This document shows, piece after piece, positions 21,134 to 29,680 of a stretch of DNA of 46,391 bases. Each line of letters begins with the position of its first letter. The stretch's first letter is position 1. Position numbers and translations under genes: made by a program. The stretch comes from an uncultured Mycoplasmatota bacterium (lineage in GTDB: Bacteria > Bacillota_I > Bacilli_A > RF39 > UBA660). The stretch is taken from positions 1 through 46,391 of the forward strand of contig CAMYYH010000005.1 in the NCBI GenBank assembly GCA_947303405.1. The letters run 5' to 3'. Under the pieces are notes generated by a model. It did no database searches. It was not told the DNA's origin and saw only the letters and a program-made list of their open reading frames with translations.

Positions 21134-23048
21134 CTATATTCACCTCTTTGTCTTCGCCATTACCAATGACAACAGTAGGAGCATCTTCCCACATTTTTTC
21201 TCTATCCTCGGCACTCTCTTTATTCTTAAATACTTTGTCTAACTTTTCTTTTATTTGTGCTTTAGAAAATGGTTTAGGAATGTAATCATAAAATCCTTCG
21301 CTCTCATATTTTTCTTTAGCTCCCGCAACAGCATCAGCTGTTAGCGCTATAACTGGTATATTAAATCCATCTATTTCTTGAAGATTTCTTAAGGCCGTTT
21401 CTCCACTCATTACTGGCATCATAATATCCATTAATATTAAATCATAGTTTTTATCTTCTATTACTTTCTTAATACATTCTTCTCCGTTATAACACTCATC
21501 TAATATTAAATCAAAGTTTTCCAATGCTTTTCTAGCTACTTTAATATTCAACTTATTATCATCAACAATTAAAACTCTCTTATAATCATAACTGGATTCT
21601 CCAACACTACTAAGATTTAACTTTTGTGTTCCACTTAATTCGGGCTTAACCATACAACTAATCTTTTGTGAGATACTAACTACAAAGATAGACCCTTCTC
21701 CATATCTACTTTCTACATTAATCTTTCCACCCATCATTTCAACTAGGCTCTTAGTAATAGCAAGACCCAATCCTGTACCTTCAGTAGTTGAATTTTTTTC
21801 TATGTCTAGTCTTTCAAACTTAGTAAATAACCTGTTTATATCTTCTGATTTAATACCTCTTCCAGTATCCTTAACACTAATTATTAATCTGGTTTTCTCC
21901 TTGTCATTAATACATTTTACATCAAACCAAATATCTCCACGATCAGTATACTTAATAGCATTAGTTAGAAGATTATTAACAACCTCCTTCATATGCTTCT
22001 TATCACCAATTAACTCATAAGGTAAATCCTCAGCAATACTTGTATGAAAATTAATAGGTTTATCTCCAATACGAGTTGCGTCTATCCTTGCTACCTCATC
22101 AAATACTTCTCTAGGATTATATGGAGTAAATACTATCTCCATTTTATCACTCTCTATTTTACTAATATCAAGTATATTCCCTACTATCTCTAATAAAGTC
22201 TTAGAGGCACTGATTATATCCTGAGCATCTTCTTCTAGCTCTTTAGGCACATCATCATAACTACCTATATCCTCAGATAACCCAACAATAGCATTTAAAG
22301 GAGTTCTTATCTCATGAGACATACTAGATAAGAAATCACTCTTAGCTCTATTAGCTTTCTCTGCTTGTTTCTGAGCCATTTCTGCCTGCTCTAACAATTT
22401 AACATCGGGATTTTCAATAGTAAAATACATAATCAAATCTATATAAGCAATGATAGCTGAAATAACTAATAGCGTGGGATCAACAACTCTAACTATACCA
22501 GCAATAACCATAAAGATAGCTAAGACAAAAAATGGTATAAATTTAGAACTATATTTCTTTTTGGCAATTTTAAAGAACATTATAAATATAGATAAAACAA
22601 AATATAACAAAGCAACACAATAAACAAAATAAGTTGAGATTCCAATTACACCCATTGCCCCATTTTCATTTATTATTTTAATTGGCAAAAGGAATTCTAC
22701 AATAATAAAAATAATATCTAAGACAAAAACAACATTCCTAACTTTCGTATAATTATTCTTATTCTCAAATCCTACATAAAAAACATACAAAAAAACTAAT
22801 GTAGGCCAAATTATATAATGAATAAAATCAATTTTATTCAAAAGCCTTATATAGAATTGAAATTGCCCTTTATCATAATATCCAAGAGTAATAACAACTA
22901 TTGCTAAAACAAGATCTATTAAAGTACTTATAATCATATAACCATATATCTTGGTTTCTTCACTCTCTTTTTTATCTTTCACAAAAAAGATTATAAAAAC
23001 TAACAATACGCAAAAAAAACCACTAATAGGAAAGTATAAATTCTTCAA
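21126..23048 (-). CDS. Hybrid sensor histidine kinase/response regulator with multi-TM N-terminal sensor
   Basis: H-box SSMSHEIRTPLNAIVGLSEDI, N-box LLTNAIKYT, G-boxes DTGRGI/GTGLGLAITKSLVEMMGG, receiver VLIVDDNKLN...YDLILMDIMMPVM...ALTAD...KPF. Confidence 0.95.
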   Translation of the reverse strand: MKNLYFPISGFFCVLLVFIIFFVKDKKESEETKIYGYMIISTLIDLVLAIVVITLGYYDKGQFQFYIRLLNKIDFIHYIIWPTLVFLYVFYVGFENKNNYTKVRNVVFVLDIIFIIVEFLLPIKIINENGAMGVIGISTYFVYCVALLYFVLSIFIMFFKIAKKKYSSKFIPFFVLAIFMVIAGIVRVVDPTLLVISAIIAYIDLIMYFTIENPDVKLLEQAEMAQKQAEKANRAKSDFLSSMSHEIRTPLNAIVGLSEDIGSYDDVPKELEEDAQDIISASKTLLEIVGNILDISKIESDKMEIVFTPYNPREVFDEVARIDATRIGDKPINFHTSIAEDLPYELIGDKKHMKEVVNNLLTNAIKYTDRGDIWFDVKCINDKEKTRLIISVKDTGRGIKSEDINRLFTKFERLDIEKNSTTEGTGLGLAITKSLVEMMGGKINVESRYGEGSIFVVSISQKISCMVKPELSGTQKLNLSSVGESSYDYKRVLIVDDNKLNIKVARKALENFDLILDECYNGEECIKKVIEDKNYDLILMDIMMPVMSGETALRNLQEIDGFNIPVIALTADAVAGAKEKYESEGFYDYIPKPFSKAQIKEKLDKVFKNKESAEDREKMWEDAPTVVIGNGEDKEVNIGE

Positions 23049-23088
23049 TTGACTCCACCTTCTCTACTAGTAGTATATCATATATTTT

Positions 23089-24234
23089 TTATTTTAAGGG
23101 AATTTTTCCATCTGGTACATAAACAAATGTCCTAACAGGTGGTGCTTCAACAGGATATTTCTTTACAGGCACTTTGAAAACATCATCACCAAATAATTCA
23201 TACTGTGGTTCACCATTTTCATCAAGATCTTTTAAAACCTGACCAGGAACAGCTAATCCTCTTTTGGCATCATAAACATACTCATTAGGCCATCCCCCAC
23301 GAACATTCGGAAGTTCCCCATAAGAATCATAGTAAAAGCCTCCCATGCCCTTTGAAAGTTTAACACGATCCAAATATCTCTTAAACTGTTCAAAAGGGAA
23401 AACGTCACAATTCCATAAGTCTTTTATTCCCGCTTCAGCATGTAGTTTTACTCTCAACTCACACATTGCCTCATATAACATTTGACATTGTTGAATCTCC
23501 CCAATTTCAACATTAGGAGCAATTGGTTCCCCAGGATTAAATATTACTTTTTCATACAAATCTTTTTCGCTTAGCCATATTTTTTTTGACTCAACATACT
23601 CTAAATCTACAGGTACTATCTTTCTTCCTGTAATATACGATAGTATAATAGCTCCAATCTTAATCATTAACATTGCAATATCAGGACGTAAGTTCCAAGT
23701 AGATTCTAAAAACATCCAAACAGACTCGCCATTTTCCAATCGATTAGCCATTGAAAACAACCCGGCTAGACAGGATTCTAAAACTTGACGATCTATTCCT
23801 ATTGCTCTTCCTAGATCAAAAATAATCTTAGAAAGTAAATCTAAAGAATCAGTTGCAACTAACACATTTATTAGAATATCATATTTTTTACAAAACTCTT
23901 GAACAACAAAAAAGTCATGTGTATTAGAATGGTTAGAAACAAAAATATAAGGTCCACCATTACCATATTTATCCATCCATTTATCAGCTAAACTAAAATC
24001 AAGATCAAAATTTCCGCCTCGCATAAGTTGTCCTATAAAACTAACAGTTCCTCTCCCATCAACAACTTTACATAAACTACCATAAGGATTATTTAATATA
24101 GGCTCAGGAGCCCATTCTCTTGATTTACAACGGTCTTTCAAGTACGCGTAGATTTTCGTTCTATTAGGATCATGTAAAAGGTCATTGATAGAAGTAACCC
24201 CCATGTTATTTAACGCATTAACAGATATGCTCAT
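23089..24234 (-). CDS. PlsC/LPLAT-like acyltransferase (divergent)
   Basis: HX4D-like SNHSNTHDFFV, FLESTWNLRPD in the place of FPEGTRS, GRKIVPVDLEYV downstream. Confidence 0.6.
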   Translation of the reverse strand: MSISVNALNNMGVTSINDLLHDPNRTKIYAYLKDRCKSREWAPEPILNNPYGSLCKVVDGRGTVSFIGQLMRGGNFDLDFSLADKWMDKYGNGGPYIFVSNHSNTHDFFVVQEFCKKYDILINVLVATDSLDLLSKIIFDLGRAIGIDRQVLESCLAGLFSMANRLENGESVWMFLESTWNLRPDIAMLMIKIGAIILSYITGRKIVPVDLEYVESKKIWLSEKDLYEKVIFNPGEPIAPNVEIGEIQQCQMLYEAMCELRVKLHAEAGIKDLWNCDVFPFEQFKRYLDRVKLSKGMGGFYYDSYGELPNVRGGWPNEYVYDAKRGLAVPGQVLKDLDENGEPQYELFGDDVFKVPVKKYPVEAPPVRTFVYVPDGKIPLK

Positions 24235-24344
24235 ACAATCCCCCTCTTCTCTATAACCATAATATCACATTATATAATTTTTAACAAATATTGAATCATC
24301 TTTTCATCGTCTTATAACTCATTTTCACTACAAACTCATGATAA

Positions 24345-24364
24345 AAAAATCGCTATAATAGCGA
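24345..24364 (-). terminator. Intrinsic terminator of the superoxide reductase gene
   Basis: ATCGCT-ataat-AGCGAT, followed on the minus strand by T7. Confidence 0.7.
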
Positions 24365-24368
24365 TCTT

Positions 24369-24734
24369 TTACTCTACATCCTTTTTCCATAAAAGGTGCT
24401 TATTACAATATGCATATAAAGTACTTCCAGGAATATAATTAAACAATGTTTTAGGCTCTTCTCCCAGTTTAAAATCCACTTTATATAGTTTATTATCTAC
24501 TTCCATAGCAATCCATTCTATATAATGATCATCTTCCATTACATGATTAACTACTACTTCTATATTATCTCCATTAATAGTATATTCTGGTACATGTTTT
24601 TCTATTGCGGCATCAACACTATTAGGTTTTAATTCCATCATCTTTTCATCACAACATACTATTCCACAAGGACAATTACAATCCTTATCTACTATTACTC
24701 TTGCTCCACAACTTTTACATAGTAATACCTTCAT
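24369..24734 (-). CDS. Superoxide reductase / desulfoferrodoxin family
   Basis: N-terminal CKSCG...VCCDEKMMEL (desulforedoxin-like); centre II ligand motifs EKHVPEY, VNHVMEDDHYIEWIAM, YCNKHLLW. Confidence 0.88.
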   Translation of the reverse strand: MKVLLCKSCGARVIVDKDCNCPCGIVCCDEKMMELKPNSVDAAIEKHVPEYTINGDNIEVVVNHVMEDDHYIEWIAMEVDNKLYKVDFKLGEEPKTLFNYIPGSTLYAYCNKHLLWKKDVE

Positions 24735-25195
24735 TACTTTTCCTCCAAATCTTCACATGCTTCTACTAACATTTTATATAATTTCTTAAATGATTTATTA
24801 GAAGGATTATTTCCACCTATTTTCTTACTAGATCCATCTTCAAAATATAAAGTAATAAACTGCTTACTTCCATCCATAACGCCTTTATCACTTAAGTCCT
24901 CATTAAGATTTACAAAAGAACTAGAAAAAGCATAATTAATAATCTTTTGATAAGTCTCAAAATCGACATCCACTTTTTGGTTAGTATTATTATTACCTAC
25001 ATTAATAGTCTTATCATCATATAATCTAATATAATAAATATTATTACTATCTTCCATAGTCCCATATAAAGACTGACTAGTATATTCTAACACCATATCT
25101 CCATGTCCACTTCTAACAATATTTTTACTAGTACATCCTGTACTAATAAATAACAAAACTAAAACTACTATACTAATTATTACTTTCTTAATCAT
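24734..25195 (-). CDS. Putative lipoprotein
   Basis: MIKKVIISIVVLVLLFISTGCTSKN lipobox; overlaps the superoxide reductase start by 1 nt. Confidence 0.75.
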   Translation of the reverse strand: MIKKVIISIVVLVLLFISTGCTSKNIVRSGHGDMVLEYTSQSLYGTMEDSNNIYYIRLYDDKTINVGNNNTNQKVDVDFETYQKIINYAFSSSFVNLNEDLSDKGVMDGSKQFITLYFEDGSSKKIGGNNPSNKSFKKLYKMLVEACEDLEEK

Positions 25196-25199
25196 ATTA

Positions 25200-25679
25200 C
25201 TACAATTTCCTTTCTAAAGTATCTTCTCTAAACTCACTATCAGAGGTTGTCTTAAAGCCAAATTCCCTAAATAAACTCTCTTCATAATCGACACTAGGAA
25301 CCAATACTACTCTATCAAAAGTACATCCAAAATATTCACTTATCTTTTCTATATCACCCAAAACAAAATGTATTAATTAAGTAGCTGAGCCTCTATGTCT
25401 CACTTCTGGTAGAACTATCACACGATCAATTAACAAAACATTTTCTTTTTCATTAGGCGTAGTCAACTTTTTTAAAAACACTTCCGCAACTAAGTAGCCA
25501 CCTATAAAAGTTCCATATACTACACATTCATTATCTGCAAAATCCGTCAAAACAGCTTTAAGGTCATATTCTCTATTTTTTTTGAACCCATCACCCTATT
25601 TCTTAAAGCAAGAACTTGACGCATTGCTAAGACATCATCTGATAAAACCATTTTATCTATCATTGTATATTTTTCCATA
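25200..25679 (-). pseudogene. GNAT-type acetyltransferase pseudogene (frameshift + in-frame stop)
   Basis: Joined reading MEKYTMIDKMVLSDDVLAMRQVLALRNRVMGSKK[fs]NREYDLKAVLTDFADNECVVYGTFIGGYLVAEVFLKKL...VLLIDRVIVLPEVRHRGSAT[TAA]LIHFVLGDIEKISEYFGCTFDRVVLVPSVDYEESLFREFGFKTTSD; frameshift at the A8 run, then in-frame TAA. Confidence 0.7.
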
Positions 25680-25702
25680 ACAATCTCCAAATAATATTAA
25701 AA

Positions 25703-26140
25703 CTATTGGCAAGCCTTTATAACCAAATCATATATATTGCTTTTAAACTCAAATAAGGAATTATATTCACTATCATAAACTATATTGTTACTTTCTTTAT
25801 CAAAAGCCATATAATTATTTCCTACAATTACTTTATAATCACCATTAATACTCATACTTGTAACTCTATTATCTTCAGTAAAGTTCTTTCTTTCCTCATA
25901 AGCATTTCTTATCTTAACTAAATCTTCAGTAGATACTTTACATTTAGAATAATATCCTTCCGTATCCTCAGTTTTATCATGATGAATATATATATTTACA
26001 TCTACAATAGATGTCTTAACATTATTGGCATCTCCTTTAGGTAAAAACAATACTACAGCCACTATAACTACTACAATTATAGCTATACTACCTAATATAA
26101 GATTTTTATTATCATTCACATCTATCACCCTTAAAAACAA
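25703..26140 (-). CDS. Small single-TM protein of unknown function
   Basis: TM NLILGSIAIIVVVIVAVVLFLP followed by an extracytoplasmic domain. Confidence 0.65.
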   Translation of the reverse strand: MFLRVIDVNDNKNLILGSIAIIVVVIVAVVLFLPKGDANNVKTSIVDVNIYIHHDKTEDTEGYYSKCKVSTEDLVKIRNAYEERKNFTEDNRVTSMSINGDYKVIVGNNYMAFDKESNNIVYDSEYNSLFEFKSNIYDLVIKACQ

Positions 26141-26152
26141 TTATAAAGCAAA

Positions 26153-26175
26153 AAAAGATGGATAGCAATCCATCT
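26153..26175 (-). terminator. Intrinsic terminator
   Basis: GATGGAT-agca-ATCCATC with T-run on the minus strand, downstream of the 25703 gene's 5' side and of the tRNA. Confidence 0.6.
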
Positions 26176-26297
26176 CAAACGTTTATAGAGAGTTTATATG
26201 ACGTTTTTGTACTATTTCTTCCTAGTACAAATACATCATACTATTCATATATGAACACAATATGTTTTCTATGTGAAAACTACGTGAAATAATCAAT

Positions 26298-26373
26298 TGG
26301 CTGCCCAAGTAGGATTCGAACCTACGGAATGTCAGGTTCAGAGCCTGATGCCTTACCACTTGGCTATTGGGCA
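26298..26373 (-). tRNA. tRNA-Gln (anticodon CUG), 3' CCA encoded
   Basis: Minus strand TGCCCAATAGCCAAGTGGTAAGGCATCAGGCTCTGAACCTGACATTCCGTAGGTTCGAATCCTACTTGGGCAGCCA; acceptor TGCCCAA/TTGGGCA, anticodon arm TCAGG-CTCTGAA-CCTGA, T-loop GTTCGAATC. Confidence 0.95.
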
Positions 26374-26400
26374 ATTCCACTTAATATTTTATCCCTTTTT

Positions 26401-26955
26401 TTACTTATTAGCAATATCTTTATACTTATAACATTCTCTACTATGCGAATAAACAACCCCAATAGCTTGTAAATAAGAATATATTATTGTACTTCCAACA
26501 AATCTCATACCTCTTTTATATAAATCTTTAGATATCTTATCCGATAAACTATTAGTAGTAACACTAAAGTCTTCATATACTATTTTATTATTAGAAAAAG
26601 ACCATATATACTTAGAAAAACTTCCGTATTCTTTCTTAATACATTTAAATACTCTAGCATTATTAATACTAGCTATTATCTTTAATCTATTTCTAATTAT
26701 ATCTTTATTACTAAGTAACTCTTCTACCTTATTATTATCATAATTACATATTTTATCCAAATCAAACATATCGTAGGCGCTTCTAAATGCCTCTCGTTTA
26801 TTTAATACACATTCCCAAGACAATCCTGCTTGAAAACTTTCAAGTATTAATAATTCTAATAATACTTGATCATCATATTTAGGTTCACACCATTCTTCAT
26901 CATGATATCTAATATATAAAGGATTATTAAGATTAACCCATCTACACCTTTCCAT
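26401..26955 (-). CDS. tag: DNA-3-methyladenine glycosylase I
   Basis: MERCRWVNLNNPLYIRYHDEEWCEP, SFQAGLSWECVLNKREAFRSAY, SHSRECYKY (Zn ligands Cys/His/His/Cys). Confidence 0.93.
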   Translation of the reverse strand: MERCRWVNLNNPLYIRYHDEEWCEPKYDDQVLLELLILESFQAGLSWECVLNKREAFRSAYDMFDLDKICNYDNNKVEELLSNKDIIRNRLKIIASINNARVFKCIKKEYGSFSKYIWSFSNNKIVYEDFSVTTNSLSDKISKDLYKRGMRFVGSTIIYSYLQAIGVVYSHSRECYKYKDIANK

Positions 26956-27211
26956 ATTGCCCCCATACAAACAAATTACCGGCTAATACTGGCATCCTAC
27001 TTTCTATAAAATAATACACCACTATCATAGTTCCGCTCATCATAAACAAAACATTAAAATCTATACTTTTTACTATATTATCTGCTGGTAATATTCCCAA
27101 CAACACATACACTAAGGCACATAACAAAGCTGTATATTCTCTCCTATTACTAAACACAAACATCAATATAGACATTAGAATAAATAATACTAAAGCTATA
27201 ATCTCTTTCAT
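26942..27211 (-). pseudogene. N-terminal fragment of an ArsB/NhaD-like (SLC13/ion transporter superfamily) permease
   Basis: MKEIIALVLFILMSILMFVFSNRREYTALLCALVYVLLGILPADNIVKSIDFNVLFMMSGTMIVVYYFIESRMPVLAGNLF, then terminates overlapping tag; only the first ~3 TMs remain. Confidence 0.6.
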
Positions 27212-27373
27212 ATTTTTTCCTCACTTCATCCTTTGTATTCTTTTTCTCCAATAACATTATAATAATCTCTTATTCATCTAGATCTTGTCTTCTTACCTTG
27301 TTCCTACAAACTATTATTATCAAAAAAAGTAAGATAATTGGTTTACTACTATTTTTCTTTATACTAACAACAC

Positions 27374-27943
27374 CTAGAATAAAGTCATAATAAAATTAAC
27401 TAGACCAATTATAATAAATCCAAATACTAGAGCCAAGATAACACTGGTTCCTCCTTCTTTCCTACATATATCAATTGTATTCAAAGTAGGATACTCTTTT
27501 TTATATCTTTGAATATTATTTATACAATATCCTATATACATTCTATTAAAAGATATACCCATAGCTACAGCCAATAAGATATCAAAAGATAAAAAACCTA
27601 TACATACTACTATAGTTTTTTCTATATTAAAAAAATAACTATTAACTATAGACATAAATAAAGTTAATAAAAAACCATGTATATACATCTTTCTATATAA
27701 ATAATATAAAGGTCCAAATAAGAATGCCCATATATTAAACTTATTTTTCATAATTTTCAAATAATTCTTATCTACAAACGCTTTTAACAATTCTTCGTTG
27801 GCATAATTATACTCATTATAACTCTGAGACACTGTATTAATTTTATTAAAAGATTCTTTTCTTTTACTTTCTGCATACGCTGTTTTATCATGTTCTCTTA
27901 CTTTCTCTACAGTCTCTTCATCAAAAAAAGTCTTATCACTCAT
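27374..27943 (-). CDS. DUF2628-like membrane protein
   Basis: FNIWAFLFGPLYYLYRKMYIHGFLLTLFMSIVN...FNRMYIGYCINNIQRYK. Confidence 0.75.
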   Translation of the reverse strand: MSDKTFFDEETVEKVREHDKTAYAESKRKESFNKINTVSQSYNEYNYANEELLKAFVDKNYLKIMKNKFNIWAFLFGPLYYLYRKMYIHGFLLTLFMSIVNSYFFNIEKTIVVCIGFLSFDILLAVAMGISFNRMYIGYCINNIQRYKKEYPTLNTIDICRKEGGTSVILALVFGFIIIGLVNFIMTLF

Positions 27944-28131
27944 ACTATCACTCTTTCTTATTATAAATTATATCATAATAAAAAAGATTTAATAAATAAT
28001 ATCAAATCTCATTTATTATACTTTTAAATATAAGTTAACAAATTTCCCAATTCGCACTATATTAAAGCAACAATCGCAATCAAATTACAAAAAAGCCTAA
28101 TAAAACATTTATTAAGCCTTTTTAAACACCA

Positions 28132-29571
28132 TTATTTTAAAACCAAGGATTGTTCCGCACCTTTAAACCCCATCTTATTTTTAGTATCTACAATCATTCC
28201 ACACAACTTGTCAATAAAATCTCTTCTCAAAATAACATCATCAAAAATGCTATAAACATTGTCAAAATCAGCTTTCAAGCCATCAGCACACTTCACAATT
28301 ACATCCAAAGTTTGATTCTCTCCCACAAGATCTAATGGTAAATGTACTAAAATACTTACTAAAAGACCACAAACATCCCTGTGAGCAGAAATCATTGCAT
28401 TATCTTTTGTTTTTCTGCTTTTAACACCCCATTCGAAATACATGCTAATTAGATTTTCAACTACCTCATTCAAGTTGCCAGATGACTTAGCTTTCAATAT
28501 ACTTAAGTAACAATCATCATTCTTAAAATAAGAAATACTATTAAACTTTATAGCCCTTTTACAAGCCTCAGGAACCACAAAACCTAAAACATCTCCAGTG
28601 CATCTATTAACGGCATAACAATTTAACCCCATCATAAATGTTGGAACACCAGCAAATCGTAACAATTCAGAAACAAAAAATCTTCTAGCTCCAGCAGCTG
28701 CAGCCAAATAATCTTTCAAGCGTACTGAATTAGATGTAGTATTAACTACTATATCTTCATTATTACCCATTGATTTCTTACTCTCTGTAGGCCACAAAGT
28801 TTTATCATAGAATCGCAAAAGTTCGCTTAATTTTGAGACATCCGGACAAAAATCAATTAATCCCCTAATCACTTCATCATTATTTAGATTACGACTTTCC
28901 CATAACAAATCTACAATTTCGTAAATAAAACTTTTAATAATTATAGAATCATCTTCTTCTTTTTGTTCTGCAGCACTAGAGGAAAACAAATCAACTTTCA
29001 ATTTTTCAATATTATGATTACAATTAACTAATTCGGAAACTTTTTTTTGTAGTTCTTCACTATCACGTTTCAAATATGGTAAAGCCCGAACATAGTCAAT
29101 CAAATCATTAATAATCATGATATCTTCAGCATACTTAGCTTCTATAGCTAATCCGCCAAAATAGTATTCCACTCTCTTAGATATTTTTGCGCATAATACA
29201 ACTAAATCATTAAATGTTCTACTTTCAAGAGTAGCATTATTATCCTTCAACAAACCAAAAATATAACCAAAAATATCCCAAGTATATGTCCCGTTAATAG
29301 TGAAATCCCCAAGTATACCAACAATATGGCTAAAATCCGAACAGTAAACGTCATATAAAGAATCACTTTGAAGATTAATTTTACCTCTATATTCATGCAA
29401 TCTTAATTTCTCTACAACATTAGCAGCCATTTTTAAATAGCTGTAATTATCAACATATTCCCCTTTATTAATATAGATTATTCCCTTACTTAAAAGGTTA
29501 TTATAGTCACTAAGCCGCATATTACACATATCTTTATAAGTTATTACACCAGTATTACTTACATTACTCAC
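28132..29571 (-). CDS. Uncharacterized ~480-aa protein
   Basis: Long ORF; the ORF-track N-terminus (to 29841) reads antiphase through the C-terminal repeats of the upstream gene and its terminator, so the start is placed at GTG 29571 (GGGGGAAGAAAAAGTG). No family recognised. Confidence 0.6.
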   Translation of the reverse strand: MSNVSNTGVITYKDMCNMRLSDYNNLLSKGIIYINKGEYVDNYSYLKMAANVVEKLRLHEYRGKINLQSDSLYDVYCSDFSHIVGILGDFTINGTYTWDIFGYIFGLLKDNNATLESRTFNDLVVLCAKISKRVEYYFGGLAIEAKYAEDIMIINDLIDYVRALPYLKRDSEELQKKVSELVNCNHNIEKLKVDLFSSSAAEQKEEDDSIIIKSFIYEIVDLLWESRNLNNDEVIRGLIDFCPDVSKLSELLRFYDKTLWPTESKKSMGNNEDIVVNTTSNSVRLKDYLAAAAGARRFFVSELLRFAGVPTFMMGLNCYAVNRCTGDVLGFVVPEACKRAIKFNSISYFKNDDCYLSILKAKSSGNLNEVVENLISMYFEWGVKSRKTKDNAMISAHRDVCGLLVSILVHLPLDLVGENQTLDVIVKCADGLKADFDNVYSIFDDVILRRDFIDKLCGMIVDTKNKMGFKGAEQSLVLK

Positions 29572-29645
29572 TTTTTCTTCCCCCAAACTCCCAGTAGTAT
29601 AACATATTACTGAAATAAATACAAATATTTCCCTAAAAGTCCAAA

Positions 29646-29673
29646 CAAAAACCCCGTATAAACGAGGTTTAAG
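29646..29673 (-). terminator. Intrinsic terminator of the DUF5305-like gene
   Basis: Minus-strand AAACCTCGT-ttat-ACGGGGTTTTTG. Confidence 0.75.
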
Positions 29674-29680
29674 ATTGTTG

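Noticed and set aside
28085-28125. Hairpin downstream of the 28132 gene as a strong terminator
   Set aside because: Stem has mismatches in the AGCC/GGCT part; not confident enough to list.
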